64,000 nt of DNA from CAVROP01 sp050008495 (GTDB taxonomy: Bacteria > Acidobacteriota > Terriglobia > UBA7540): the NCBI GenBank assembly GCA_050008495.1, contig JBEKMN010000029.1, positions 8,542-72,541 on the forward strand. The letters are read 5' to 3'. This document shows positions 8,199 through 16,867 of this stretch, piece by piece (within the stretch, counting starts at the first letter, position 1; every line of letters starts with the position of its first letter). The notes beneath the pieces were generated by a model, which was not told where the DNA came from, made no database searches, and was given only the letters and a program-made list of their open reading frames with translations. Both the position numbers and the translations under genes were made by a program.

Positions 8199-8238
8199 CA
8201 AAAGTGAGCAAAATTAAACAGTTTGACGCCACGGCTGG
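8199..8238 (+). promoter_or_regulatory. Shared 40-bp upstream element, copy 1
   Basis: This block consists of CAAAAGTGAGCAAAA, four variable bases, ACAG, eight variable bases and CACGGCTGG. The same blocks with identical spacing recur at 10427-10466, and each copy lies 150-200 bases upstream of a B12-binding radical SAM gene. In this copy TTGACG (8223-8228) and TATCGT, 17 bases later, could form a sigma-70 promoter, so the block may be a promoter with a protein-binding site over it. Confidence 0.5.
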
Positions 8239-8391
8239 GGTAGCATATCGTGTAACGCTCAAGGCTGGCCTCGCTGCGATACGAAAGAGCTGTCATGAAC
8301 TCCGTAGAGTATGGGGTGTGGGCGACCACCCCACTATACCCGGAGTCAGGTTTGTGGCGAGAGCCGGGCTGAGTTTACCGGAGGCATAGAC

Positions 8392-10071
8392 GTGTCTCAA
8401 TGGAATGGGACTCAAAAGCCCGCCAATCCCGCGCCCACAGAGGGCGCGAGCGGGCAATCGCACTTTGCCCCTCTCGGCTCGGCACTGAATGTTCTCCTGG
8501 TTTGGCCGCGGTTCCCGTCCTCTTTCTGGAGCTTCGACGGGATCCTCGATCTCGTTCCCATCAAGACCGACCAGCCGCCGCTGGGCTTACTCACGGTAGC
8601 GGCGCTCTGTCCGAAGACCTGGACCCTAAGGCTGATCGACCGAAGCTTCGAGGAGTTGCTGGATACCGACATCCTCTGGGCCGATCTCGTCATGGTCAGC
8701 GGAATGCGCGTCCAGAAGGATGACATTCGCGAAACTCTCTCGAGGGCCCGCGCTCTGGGCCGGCGGACAATAGTCGGCGGCCCCTTGGCGAGCAGTGAAC
8801 CCGAACTCCTTCTTCAGCTCGCCGACCACGTCGTGGTGGGCGAGCCTGACGAGGCTTTTCCTGAGATTGCAGCCGATCTTGAGCGCGGCACTGCCAAGGC
8901 GCTCTACGTGATCGAAGACAAGCCCGACGTCAGCAAAACGCCTCTCCCACGCTTTGACCTGCTGAAACTCGAAAAATATGCCTCCATGGCGGTGCAGTTC
9001 TCCCGGGGCTGTCCGTTCCAGTGCGAATTCTGCGACATCATCACGATTTACGGGAGGAAGCCGCGAACCAAGCACCCAAGCCAGTTGCTGGCGGAGCTCG
9101 AGGCATTATTTAAGCTCGGATGGCGCGAGCAAGTCTTCATTGTCGACGACAACTTCATCGGCAACCACAAACTGGCGCTCGAGCTGTCCCAGGCGCTCGA
9201 GGAGTGGCAGAAGTCTCGAGGCTATCCGTTTTTGTTTTATACCGAGGCATCCATCGATCTCGCGCAAAAGCCGAAATTGATCGAGGCCATGGTGAAGGCG
9301 AACTTTTTCTACGTTTTTATCGGGATCGAGAGCCCTTCCCCCAAATCCCTGACGGAAGCCAAGAAATTTCAGAACCTCCGGCGGGATCCTCTCGAGAGCA
9401 TTCGCTTTATCCAGAACCAAGGTCTTTGGGTGACTGCAGGTTTCATCATTGGTTTCGACTCGGACACCGAGAGCGTCTTTGAACTGCAGAGGGACTTCAT
9501 CGAGCGCGCCGCCATCCCTTGGGCGATGGTCGGGTTTTTGCAAGCGCCGCCCACGACGCCGCTCTTTGAGCGGATGCTGAAAGAAGACCGACTGCTCATG
9601 GAGAGCACCGCCACCAGCAACTTTGATCCACCCAACTTTCGGACGCTGATCCCGTTGCCGGTTCTGCTGAAGGGGTTCCGAGGGTTACTGCTATCCCTCT
9701 ACGATGCCCCGGCATTCTACGATCGCTGTTATCGTTCGCTTCTGCACTGGAAGACCCGCCGGCCGCAACAACCACCGGATATTCCACTCTGGCCCAAGCT
9801 GGGGATCCTGGTTCGCTCGATACTCCGCCAAGGTTTCCTCTCCTCCTACCGGAAAGCCTACTGGAAGTTTCTGCTGCGAATTCATGCCCACTGGCTCTTC
9901 GAGCCAGCGAAGCTCAGCATGGGGTTTGCGATGCTGCTCTCGGGACACCATTTCATACGCTATGCAAGCACCCTGGCGGCACAACTGGAAGGTGAGCTCA
10001 ACAGACTGGGGAGTGGAGAAGAAACCACAGAATTCAACACCGAGGCAGCGCCTGCCGAGATTGAAAGCTGA
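8392..10071 (+). CDS. B12-binding radical SAM protein, HpnP/DUF4070-like
   Basis: The 559-residue protein has an N-terminal cobalamin-binding Rossmann domain (about 30-165), a radical SAM core with the iron-sulfur motif C-x3-C-x2-C at residues 207, 211 and 214 (RGCPFQCEFCD), and a long C-terminal extension like DUF4070. The SFW....PPLGLLTVAA opening and VQFSRGCPFQCEFC match the hopanoid C-2 methylase HpnP family and its many uncharacterised relatives, which methylate unreactive carbons using methylcobalamin. The true substrate cannot be read from sequence, and no squalene-hopene cyclase is nearby. The GTG at 8392 follows CGGAGG by seven bases. Confidence 0.85.
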   Translation: MSQWNGTQKPANPAPTEGASGQSHFAPLGSALNVLLVWPRFPSSFWSFDGILDLVPIKTDQPPLGLLTVAALCPKTWTLRLIDRSFEELLDTDILWADLVMVSGMRVQKDDIRETLSRARALGRRTIVGGPLASSEPELLLQLADHVVVGEPDEAFPEIAADLERGTAKALYVIEDKPDVSKTPLPRFDLLKLEKYASMAVQFSRGCPFQCEFCDIITIYGRKPRTKHPSQLLAELEALFKLGWREQVFIVDDNFIGNHKLALELSQALEEWQKSRGYPFLFYTEASIDLAQKPKLIEAMVKANFFYVFIGIESPSPKSLTEAKKFQNLRRDPLESIRFIQNQGLWVTAGFIIGFDSDTESVFELQRDFIERAAIPWAMVGFLQAPPTTPLFERMLKEDRLLMESTATSNFDPPNFRTLIPLPVLLKGFRGLLLSLYDAPAFYDRCYRSLLHWKTRRPQQPPDIPLWPKLGILVRSILRQGFLSSYRKAYWKFLLRIHAHWLFEPAKLSMGFAMLLSGHHFIRYASTLAAQLEGELNRLGSGEETTEFNTEAAPAEIES

Positions 10072-10194
10072 ACGCGGGCTAGTGCCGTGTCTCAATAATT
10101 TGCCATAAAAGTCGAGACGATCCGGCCACGCGTCCGCAGCCCCGTCAGGGGCGCCCTATACTAGCCCAGGGCGTAAGAAGGCATGAAGAAACCG

Positions 10195-10282
10195 CCTGTC
10201 ATTCTGAGTGAAGCAAAGAATCCGCATTTATCTCTCTAAGAACAAACAAACGCAGATTCTTCGCTTCGCTCAGAATGACAGG
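10195..10282. repeat. Dispersed palindromic repeat, GTCATTCTGAGCGAAG family
   Basis: Two 28-base arms, CCTGTCATTCTGAGTGAAGC and onward at 10195-10222 and the complementary GATTCTTCGCTTCGCTCAGA and onward at 10255-10282, flank a 32-base spacer. Relatives occur at about 13953, 20494, 20625 and 38689. Such inverted repeats are common in acidobacterial intergenic regions and may act as bidirectional terminators or RNA stabilisers. Confidence 0.8.
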
Positions 10283-10426
10283 GGCTGGTGTTTTTTCACA
10301 CCTTCTAAGCCCCGGGGCCGGACTCCGGGTCCATGGTTCCTTGCAGGGCATGGTCCTTCACCACCGGCGGTCGCCGCGTTCCGATACCCCCGGCTCTGCG
10401 CCAGAGGCGCGCTTCTAAGAGAATTT

Positions 10427-10466
10427 CAAAAGTGAGCAAAAGTGCACAGCTTTCCATCACGGCTGG
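10427..10466 (+). promoter_or_regulatory. Shared 40-bp upstream element, copy 2
   Basis: This copy is identical to that at 8199-8238 in its three blocks (CAAAAGTGAGCAAAA, ACAG, CACGGCTGG) and their spacing, while the bases between differ. That pattern suggests selection on separate contact points rather than a recent duplication. It lies 158 bases upstream of the second radical SAM gene. No good -10 follows it here. Confidence 0.5.
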
Positions 10467-10623
10467 TGGCAGCCTGTTCCTCTGTGGACGGTGCGTTGAA
10501 CACTCGGTTTCAGGGCAGGCATCAATTTCCTGGTCGTTTCGACTTCATCATGATGTTGGATGCGGCACGCGTCCGAGGGGAGCATTTTTGCCACCCCCGG
10601 CTTGGTCGGTGGGAGTATTCTCG

Positions 10624-12195
10624 ATGAACATACTGCTTTACAATCCGGATAACGAAATCACCAACAATTTCATGCCGCATCTTTGGATGTTTCTGCTGCG
10701 ATCGCTGACTCCTCCGGGCCATCAAGTCTTCCTGGTGGACGGCAACGCGCAACGCTTGAGCGCCAGCGAGTTGGCCGACTATGTCATCGAGAAACGCATC
10801 GGGCTGGTCGGAATCGGCGCCATGACGCGCATGGTTCGCAAAGCCTACGTGATGGCTGATGCGGTGCGTGCGGTAGGAGTGCCGGTCGTCATGGGAGGAC
10901 CGCATGTGACCGAGGTTCCGGACGAGCCGCTGGGGCGCGACGGCGGGCCGCGCCATGCTGACGCGGTGGCTCTCGGCGAAGCCGACAACACCTGGCCGCG
11001 AATTGTGGCCGATGCGGAACGAGGGGAACTGAAGGAGATTTATTCCCCCGTCGATGAAGCGGGCAAAGAGGTGAAGCCTACTCTCTCGGACTATCCCGAG
11101 ATTCCATGGGATCAGATGGATTTGAACCAGTTTAACCTGGTGGGGCATTTTCCCAAATGGGCGCGCCGGTTACTTTCACTGGCGGGTATGACGTGGCAGA
11201 GCTTCCACATGGTGCCGATCGAGTCCGGCCGTGGCTGCCCGTACGGTTGTGAATTCTGCACGGTGACGGGTTTCTTTGGAGATTCCATCCGCTTTCGTTC
11301 CAACGCCAGCGTGGTGGACGAGCTTCTGAAATTGAAGCAACTGGAGAAGCGCCAGAAGGGGAAAATCGCTGTCTTCTTCATCGACGACAACTTTGCCATC
11401 AATCCCAAGCGCACCAAGTCGCTGCTGCGTGAAATCATCGCGCGTGATGCCCAGGTGCCCTGGGTGGCCCAAATCAGCATGAATCTGTTGAGGGATGAGG
11501 AACTGGTTTCGCTCATCGCCGAGAGTGGCGGCAAATGGATCTTCATGGGGCTCGAGTCCATTGACCCCGAGAATCTGAAGAGCGTGCGCAAGGGATTCAA
11601 CAAGCCGGAAGAGTACAAGGGAATTCTGGAACGCCTCGAGCGTCACCGTCTTTTCGCGATCACTTCCTTCATCTTCGGCATGGACAGCGACTCGCCCGGA
11701 GTGGCGCAGCGCACTCTCGACGTCATCCGCACCTGGCCGCCGGGTCTCCCCGTTTTTGGACTTCTGACGCCTTACCCGTCGACGCCCCTTTACGACCGGC
11801 TCATGGCTGCGGGCCGGCTGACCAGACCCAAGCACTGGTTGGAGTTCAAGCCCTTTACGATGGATTTCTCGCCCCTGGGGATCTCTCCGGACCAAGCGGA
11901 GGAAGAAATCAGGCAGGCATGGGGTGCATCCTATATGGCGGCAACGAACAGCGCTGCAATCAACCGGTTGGAACCGGGAGATCTCGCGGACCGAATCATT
12001 CATTTGCTGGGCCGCCTGGCGTTCCGCGGAATTTACTTCCCGCAGATGAGGAAGAGAGAATGGGTGCGGGTACTCTTTGAAAACCGTGCTTCCATCGTTC
12101 ACGTTATTTGGGAGGCGCTAAGATTCAAGTATCAGCCCCGGTCCACGGAGCCGCTCTCGATTGAAATGCCCGAAGGCGCCGAGCCGTCCGCTTGA
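10624..12195 (+). CDS. B12-binding radical SAM protein
   Basis: The 523-residue protein begins MNILLYNPDNEI, typical of B12-binding radical SAM enzymes. An N-terminal cobalamin-like domain (about 1-150, with GGPHVTEVPDE) is followed by a radical SAM core whose cluster cysteines are at 205, 209 and 212 (RGCPYGCEFCT). The C-terminal 120 residues are helical and unassigned. It differs from the upstream gene enough to be a distant paralogue with its own substrate. The shared 40-bp element suggests joint regulation. The ATG at 10624 has only a weak GGGAG upstream. Confidence 0.82.
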   Translation: MNILLYNPDNEITNNFMPHLWMFLLRSLTPPGHQVFLVDGNAQRLSASELADYVIEKRIGLVGIGAMTRMVRKAYVMADAVRAVGVPVVMGGPHVTEVPDEPLGRDGGPRHADAVALGEADNTWPRIVADAERGELKEIYSPVDEAGKEVKPTLSDYPEIPWDQMDLNQFNLVGHFPKWARRLLSLAGMTWQSFHMVPIESGRGCPYGCEFCTVTGFFGDSIRFRSNASVVDELLKLKQLEKRQKGKIAVFFIDDNFAINPKRTKSLLREIIARDAQVPWVAQISMNLLRDEELVSLIAESGGKWIFMGLESIDPENLKSVRKGFNKPEEYKGILERLERHRLFAITSFIFGMDSDSPGVAQRTLDVIRTWPPGLPVFGLLTPYPSTPLYDRLMAAGRLTRPKHWLEFKPFTMDFSPLGISPDQAEEEIRQAWGASYMAATNSAAINRLEPGDLADRIIHLLGRLAFRGIYFPQMRKREWVRVLFENRASIVHVIWEALRFKYQPRSTEPLSIEMPEGAEPSA

Positions 12196-12638
12196 TCTGA
12201 TATTGGCTTCATGAGATCCTCAAGTCGTACGTAGTTCCAACTTCTGGAGGCGAGCGTCCGCCGCCCAGCAGCTTCGATCAGACAGGGTTCTGGGGAGTCG
12301 ACGGGGCGACGTACCCGGATCACTCGAACGCGTAACGTCCTCGCCGAAAGAGGGCTCCCTATACCACACCACATCGTCGCACACCCCTAAAGTAAGCAAC
12401 TCCGGGGAAGCCCAGGGCGGAGGTACCAAAGTACCTTTGCGGCTCACAGGAGAACTGGTACACTTGCCGGTCGGATAGTAATCACGGAAGAGGGTGGCCA
12501 TCTGGAAGGGTGGTGCCCCTTCTCTTCGGGACCCATGGCCGTTGGGCGTACGAGCCCACCCCGGACGGCTTCCCCGGACGCAGCCCCAGAGGAAAGAACG
12601 AGCGACTTTACACAATCGTTGTCTGACGAGGAAAACTC
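12196..12638. other. Intergenic stretch upstream of the pilin gene
   Basis: No gene is seen in 440 bases. A perfect hairpin (AGGTAC, loop CAAA, GTACCT) lies at 12421-12436, and a second possible stem (AAGGG/CCCTT) near 12510. Long structured leaders are common before pilin genes, but I could not match this one to a known riboswitch class. Confidence 0.45.
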
Positions 12639-12803
12639 ATGAGAATCCTGCTACGCCGAGTGTGGAAGGGCGAGGAAGGCCAGGACCTGACGGAATACGG
12701 TCTGCTCCTGATGTTCATTGCATTGGTTGCCGTCACTGTGATTCATGGTCTGGGGTCGGTTGTAAAAAACGTCTTCAGCAACGCGTCGAGCAGCCTGTCG
12801 TAA
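12639..12803 (+). CDS. Flp/Fap-type pilin subunit (54 aa)
   Basis: The 54-residue product has the hallmarks of Flp-type IVb pilins: a short basic leader, the glycine before a Gln, then the QDLTEYGLLLMFIALVAVT segment with the conserved Glu-Tyr five to six residues into the mature protein, and a single hydrophobic helix. Cleavage is expected after EEG. Flp pilins are assembled by Tad machinery; no Tad gene lies in the window, so this subunit is an orphan here. GAGGA lies seven bases before the ATG. It is shorter than ordinary gene-calling cut-offs. Confidence 0.8.
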   Translation: MRILLRRVWKGEEGQDLTEYGLLLMFIALVAVTVIHGLGSVVKNVFSNASSSLS

Positions 12804-13130
12804 CCGCCTGAAACAGTTGTTCACACCCCTCGATTTGATAAACTCTTCGCAGGTTGGCACCTGGGAAGCTAGCCGCTTGGTGTCCCCCGATTTGGTTTGC
12901 CTTTGTGTTGTGCGTAGCGACGGCAGTGGAAGGGCCTGCCCTCTTGCTCCTCTACCCACTCGAACGCCGACAAGACAAGCGCCACACCCGAGTTGAACTT
13001 CCGATTAGACCTTACGAATCGACGTTCAGAGACGAGGAAGGAAGTCCCCTGTTATGCGAATAGAGACTCCGCCTGGAAAGTCGTGTATAGTTTGCGAAAT
13101 GACTTCTTGCGGCAAGGGAGGCGTAACTTA
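12804..13130. other. Intergenic stretch with a weak membrane-protein-like frame
   Basis: The plus-strand frame at 12854-13063 starts at TTG and encodes 69 residues with one hydrophobic stretch (IWFAFVLCVATAVEGPALLL) followed by a polar tail. It lacks a good ribosome site, so I do not call it as a gene, but it could be the decayed end of a membrane protein. Nothing else is seen. Confidence 0.35.
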
Positions 13131-13544
13131 ATGGTTAAATCGATCACTGTCGTGGTTGGCAGCTACCTGCTGTCGATCATTCTTGTGCTGGGGACAGACC
13201 CATTGCTTTCATACATTTTCCCGGGCGATTTCGTCAGGGGTCGTATTCCCTCGAATCCCGCTCTCCTCGCGAGCACCGGGTGCTTCGTGGTCGTCTCGAT
13301 CCTGTGCGCCTGGATCTGCGCGCGCTTCGCTCCCGGCCAGGCGGCGCGGCACGTGCTCTGGTTCTTTGCCATGGGGGAAGTCTTTGGAATCGTCGCGACA
13401 ATCCCCAACTGGAGCAAGGGCTGGCCGCATTGGTACTGGCTGTCCTGGCTGCTCACCTGGCCGGTGAGTTGCTGGTGGGGTCTGAAGTTATCCGAGCGCC
13501 GGGGCGGCGAGCCGTCCGCGCAATCGGCCGGCGCAGGAGGATAG
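13131..13544 (+). CDS. Small multi-pass membrane protein (137 aa)
   Basis: The product has about four hydrophobic segments, near residues 4-25, 45-65, 75-95 and 100-120, and a polar Gly-rich tail. No family is recognised. The ATG at 13131 is supported by AAGGGAGG at 13114-13121; a longer in-frame version starting at 12993 is unlikely because its extension is polar and has no ribosome site. Confidence 0.65.
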   Translation: MVKSITVVVGSYLLSIILVLGTDPLLSYIFPGDFVRGRIPSNPALLASTGCFVVVSILCAWICARFAPGQAARHVLWFFAMGEVFGIVATIPNWSKGWPHWYWLSWLLTWPVSCWWGLKLSERRGGEPSAQSAGAGG

Positions 13545-14063
13545 TTGGCGAATAATCCGAAGTGGTTCAGTTTCGGACCTTGCGGGCCAGTTGCAAGCCG
13601 GTCGGCAGCCAAGCGGTTGCCGGATTGGTTGCGCGCCCGGCGTCACGGTGATTCGGGAGGAAAGGCCGGGACCGTATACGGCGCGCAAGGCTGCCCTCCG
13701 GTCTGCTCGTGCGGATCTACCAACGGAAATTCTCTACCAGCATGATTCTTCTGGCCTGTTGTTCACCTGGGCGAAAAGAAGATTCACCACAGAGTGCACG
13801 GAGTTCACAGAGATGCCAGGTCGCCTTGTCTCCGTGAACTCTGTGACCTCTGTGGTGAGTCCTTTCCCGGTCACCCTTACGAGTTCCCCCGCGGGAGGCT
13901 AGTTTACTAGTTTCGGCGTAGCGTTGGTCTTTAGGCCAGCATCTGCCGACCCTTCGCTTCGCTCAGGACGAGATGTCATTCTGAGCGAAGCGAAAAATCT
14001 GCATTGGGTTGCGGCTTTGCCGCGCTGTGCTAAAATCGCTCTGCCGTTTCGGAAAAATCCGCC
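13545..14063. other. Intergenic stretch with two palindromic repeats
   Basis: No gene is supported. At 13782-13856 the sequence TTCACCACAGAG... and its inverted partner CTCTGTGACCTCTGTGGTGA form a long hairpin, a repeat type found in several soil bacteria. At 13953-14002 a compact copy of the GTCATTCTGAGCGAAG family is present. An Arg/Pro-rich open frame at 13591-13902 runs through the first repeat and is not credible as a gene. Confidence 0.6.
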
Positions 14064-14522
14064 ATGCACACGCCAAAAGGCCTGACGATTGAGCGCGCGG
14101 AAGAGAGTGATTACGACTGGTGCGCGCGCCTGATGGCGGGGAGCGAGCCCTGGATCACCTTGCGCCGGGGTCTCGACGGCTGTCACGCGGCGTTGCGCCG
14201 CCCTGGCAGCGAACTGTTTGTGGCCCGCGAGGGCGGCCCCGCCGGGTTCATCTTGATTCACCCTTACGGCTGCGCGGGCTCTCCTTATATCGCCAGCGTC
14301 GCGGTGCCGGAGGGCGCGCGGGGGCGAGGCATTGGAACTCAACTGGTCGCCTTTGCGGAACGGCAAATGACGGGGCGGCGCTTTATTTTTCTTTGCGTTT
14401 CTTCGTTTAACCGGCGCGCTCAGGAGCTTTACCGCCGCCTCGGCTACTGGCGCGTGGGCGAGATGCCGGACTACGTCGTCGAGGGCCACTCCGAAATCCT
14501 GCTATGCAAGAGGCTTCCGTGA
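14064..14522 (+). CDS. GNAT-family N-acetyltransferase
   Basis: The 152-residue protein is a single GNAT domain. The acetyl-CoA pyrophosphate loop appears as VPEGARGRGIGTQLV (R/Q-x-x-G-x-G/A), preceded by a strand IASVAV and followed by the SSFNRRAQELYRRLGY segment that ends the fold. The substrate is unknown; the family acetylates amino groups of small molecules or protein N termini. Its stop overlaps the start of the MFS gene by four bases, so the two are translationally coupled and may act on the same compound. Confidence 0.82.
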   Translation: MHTPKGLTIERAEESDYDWCARLMAGSEPWITLRRGLDGCHAALRRPGSELFVAREGGPAGFILIHPYGCAGSPYIASVAVPEGARGRGIGTQLVAFAERQMTGRRFIFLCVSSFNRRAQELYRRLGYWRVGEMPDYVVEGHSEILLCKRLP

Positions 14523-15808
14523 ATCGCTCCCCGGCCGCCCCCGGCCCGGGACAGGCTTCCGCAAATGCGGCGGGGGGCCGGCTGGTGTTCCTGCTCGCCC
14601 TGGCCGCCTCGGTAGGCTATATGTGTCGGGTAGACGTCACCGTGGTGGCCCCACGCCTGATGGCGGAGCTGAACCTTTCTCAACTCGAAATGGGCAAGGT
14701 CTTCAGCGCTTTCCTGCTGGGCTACACCCTGTTCCAGGTGCCGTCCGGCTGGCTGGCCGGCCGGGTGTCCACGCGGCGTCTTTTTGGGGCCTTGGCGCTC
14801 GGCTGGGCGGCGATCACCTGCGCGCACGGCGTTGTGGGCAAGACCTGGTTTGGCCTTTCGATCGGCGCACTGCCGGCGCTACTGGGCTTGCGCTTTGTGC
14901 TCGGCATCGTGGCTTCGCCCACCTACCCGGCCGCCGGGCGGGCCATTTCGCTGGCTCTGCCTGCCGAGCGGCACGGTAGCGCCAACGGCATGGTGCTGGG
15001 AAGCATCGGGATCGGCTCGGCGGCGGCGCCGCCCCTGCTCGGCTTCGTCGCCCTGCATTGGGGATGGCGCGCGGCGCTCGAGCTGGTGGCTCTGCTCGCC
15101 GCCCTGGTGGCGGTGCTCTGGTGGCGGTCAGCCCCATGCGTGCAAGCGGCGAGTGCCGCTCGAACGCCATCCGAGGGCGCGGTGGCTGCGGCCGGCAAAT
15201 CAACGCTGCGCCGGCGCAGCTTCTGGTTCCTGACGGCGAGCTATACTCTGCAAGGCTACGTCGGGTATGTGTTTGTATTCTGGTTCTTCCTGTATCTCGT
15301 CCAGGTCCGCCGTTTCGAACTCCTTCAGGCCGCGTGGTTGACCACGCTTCCCTGGATCGCCAGCCTGGTCGTCATCCCGCTCGGGGGAGTGCTCTCAGAC
15401 CGGGCCGTCAAACGCTGGGGTTCGACGTGGGGACGCAGGAGCCTGCCCCTGCCGGCCCTGATCCTTGCCGCAGGCTCGCTCCTGCTCGGGGCCCGCACCG
15501 GCAGCGCGTGGCTGGCCGCGTTGAGCTTGACGGTGGCGACGGCGCTCGTCCTCGCTACCGAAGGCCCTTATTGGGCTTCGATGACCCAGCTTTCCGGCCC
15601 GCAGAGCGGCATCGGGGGCGGGGTGATGAATTTTGGCAGTAATCTGGGCGGCCTCGTCTCGCCGGTCCTCACTCCATGGCTGGCAGCACGCTTGGGCTGG
15701 GAATCGGCTCTCGGCTTGGCCGCGCTGATCGCCGTCGTGGCGGCAATCCTGTGGATGGGCGTGAGCATTGACACGGGTGCGGTAAGCGAGTCCGGCAGGG
15801 TGAGATAG
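14519..15808 (+). CDS. MFS transporter, anion:cation symporter type
   Basis: The protein of about 429 residues has 12 predicted membrane segments. Motif A is present between TM2 and TM3 (GWLAGRVSTRRLF), and the YMCRVDVTVVAPRLMAELNL opening fits the ACS family, whose members import organic anions such as glucarate, hexuronate or phthalate. I prefer the GTG at 14519, which overlaps the GNAT stop and follows AGAGG; an ATG at 14504 is possible. The gene pairs with the acetyltransferase. Confidence 0.8.
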   Translation: MNRSPAAPGPGQASANAAGGRLVFLLALAASVGYMCRVDVTVVAPRLMAELNLSQLEMGKVFSAFLLGYTLFQVPSGWLAGRVSTRRLFGALALGWAAITCAHGVVGKTWFGLSIGALPALLGLRFVLGIVASPTYPAAGRAISLALPAERHGSANGMVLGSIGIGSAAAPPLLGFVALHWGWRAALELVALLAALVAVLWWRSAPCVQAASAARTPSEGAVAAAGKSTLRRRSFWFLTASYTLQGYVGYVFVFWFFLYLVQVRRFELLQAAWLTTLPWIASLVVIPLGGVLSDRAVKRWGSTWGRRSLPLPALILAAGSLLLGARTGSAWLAALSLTVATALVLATEGPYWASMTQLSGPQSGIGGGVMNFGSNLGGLVSPVLTPWLAARLGWESALGLAALIAVVAAILWMGVSIDTGAVSESGRVR

Positions 15809-16178
15809 AACCATGGTGCAAGGAAGAACCAGAGAGTGTCATCCTTCCCTTCGCTCCGGGTGAGGGCCGGCTTACCCTGAGGTTCGCCGGGCACTTGGCG
15901 AGACAAATAGTCCCACCCCACTGGTCCACCGGCCAAGGCCCGATTCGCGACGGGATGGGATCGTAGAATAGGCTTTCTTGGCGTTAGGAGCCAAAATAAG
16001 GCGTCCTCGGGGCGTGGATAGGGGGTCAGTAGCATCTGTTTTGAGGACGCCCCGTTTTTGGCGGCTTTTGTGGGGGCCCTCTCGAAATCTGGCCCTTTCT
16101 TGGGCCGCTAAGGCACCTGGCCAAGTTTTCTGACAATTCGTCCTCTTTGAAATAGCCTGTCCTTCCGAGCAAGGCAAT
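15809..16178. other. Intergenic stretch between convergent MFS and VapBC genes
   Basis: No gene is seen. It contains a terminator-like hairpin at 16000-16059, described separately. The rest has no recognisable repeat or promoter. Confidence 0.5.
16000..16059 (+). terminator. Candidate intrinsic terminator
   Basis: GGCGTCCTC at 16000-16008 pairs with GAGGACGCC at 16043-16051; after CCG there are five T (16055-16059). The loop of 34 bases is long, so it could also be a palindromic mobile repeat that doubles as a terminator between the converging MFS and VapBC genes. Confidence 0.45.
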
Positions 16179-16604
16179 TCACGGACCCGGCACGCCCAGC
16201 ACCACGAGGCCGTGCGCCTGGGCGCCCAGGGCGAGGGCGCCATCGTGCGTAGCCATTACCAGGTCGGCGCCCGTCGTCTCTTTCCAAAGCAAGGCGGTGG
16301 CGAGGTGAATGGCGTCCAGTGTGCCGAGTTCGGTCGGCATGGGTTGGGCGGCGCGGGTGAGGACAACGTTATCAATCTCGACCAGTTCGAGGGAGTCGAC
16401 GAGCGCCAGGATAGCCGCTCGCCGGATCGCAACTTCAGCGTCAGAAAGATTCGCTCGCAGGCGCAGGCGATCCAGCGTGCGCAGACTTTCGGTCATGACC
16501 AAGGCGCTTGAAACGCCCCGGTCGATTTGCCGCCATGCGGGCAACGCGTTCGGCTGTCCAAGCGCCACACGGAGCAGGACCGACGCGTCCACATAAGCGA
16601 TCAT
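16179..16604 (-). CDS. vapC: PIN-domain toxin (VapC-like)
   Basis: The 141-residue protein is a complete PIN domain ribonuclease. The acidic residues that hold the catalytic magnesium are visible at Asp6 (YVDASVLL), Glu39 (MTESLR), Asp97 (LDAIHLATAL) and Asp121 (ATHDGAL). VapC toxins typically cut initiator tRNA or rRNA and stop translation. The gene overlaps the upstream antitoxin by four bases (ATGA), which ties toxin synthesis to antitoxin translation. Confidence 0.87.
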   Translation of the reverse strand: MIAYVDASVLLRVALGQPNALPAWRQIDRGVSSALVMTESLRTLDRLRLRANLSDAEVAIRRAAILALVDSLELVEIDNVVLTRAAQPMPTELGTLDAIHLATALLWKETTGADLVMATHDGALALGAQAHGLVVLGVPGP

Positions 16605-16861
16605 CGGCTAAGTTGCCGCTCCTCGAGCAGGACTTCTACGACATCGATGTTAAGTTTCAGCGGCTTCGGCAAAGGAACGCGGTTCGGCGCCGGCGTGCCG
16701 GGCGCCGGTTTCCGGACTTTCAACCTCGCTGGCTCGCGGACAGGGACGATCAGTGCGGCCGGCGTGTCGCGATCGAGAACGGAGATCGTCTCCCCGGCGC
16801 GGACGGCGCGCAAGTATTCACTCAGCCGCGCCTTCAGCTCAGCGATGCGAACACTCCTCAT
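16601..16861 (-). CDS. vapB: Phd/YefM-like antitoxin of the VapC toxin
   Basis: The 86-residue protein begins MRSVRIAELKARLSEYLRAV, the standard Phd/YefM N-terminal fold that binds operator DNA, followed by GETISVLDRDTPAALIVPV. The C-terminal 40 residues are Pro/Lys-rich and likely wrap the toxin. Two ATGs are possible (16867 and 16861). I choose 16861 because the predicted transcription start coincides with it, giving a leaderless message. The promoter and a palindromic operator lie directly upstream, so autorepression is expected. Confidence 0.82.
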   Translation of the reverse strand: MRSVRIAELKARLSEYLRAVRAGETISVLDRDTPAALIVPVREPARLKVRKPAPGTPAPNRVPLPKPLKLNIDVVEVLLEERQLSR

Positions 16862-16867
16862 GACCAT

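Larger units (their letters stand above)
10072..10623. other. Intergenic stretch with palindromic repeat and leader element
   Basis: No gene is seen between the two radical SAM genes. It holds a dispersed inverted repeat (10195-10282) and the second copy of the shared upstream element (10427-10466). The remaining 150 bases before the ATG at 10624 show no further gene. Confidence 0.6.

Noticed and set aside
12196..12638. Cyclic-di-GMP (GEMM-type) riboswitch upstream of the pilin gene
   Set aside because: The conserved GEMM core bases (GCAAAGCC region and tetraloop-receptor) could not be found.
13591..13902. Open frame of 103 codons after the small membrane protein gene
   Set aside because: It runs through a palindromic dispersed repeat and has no ribosome site.
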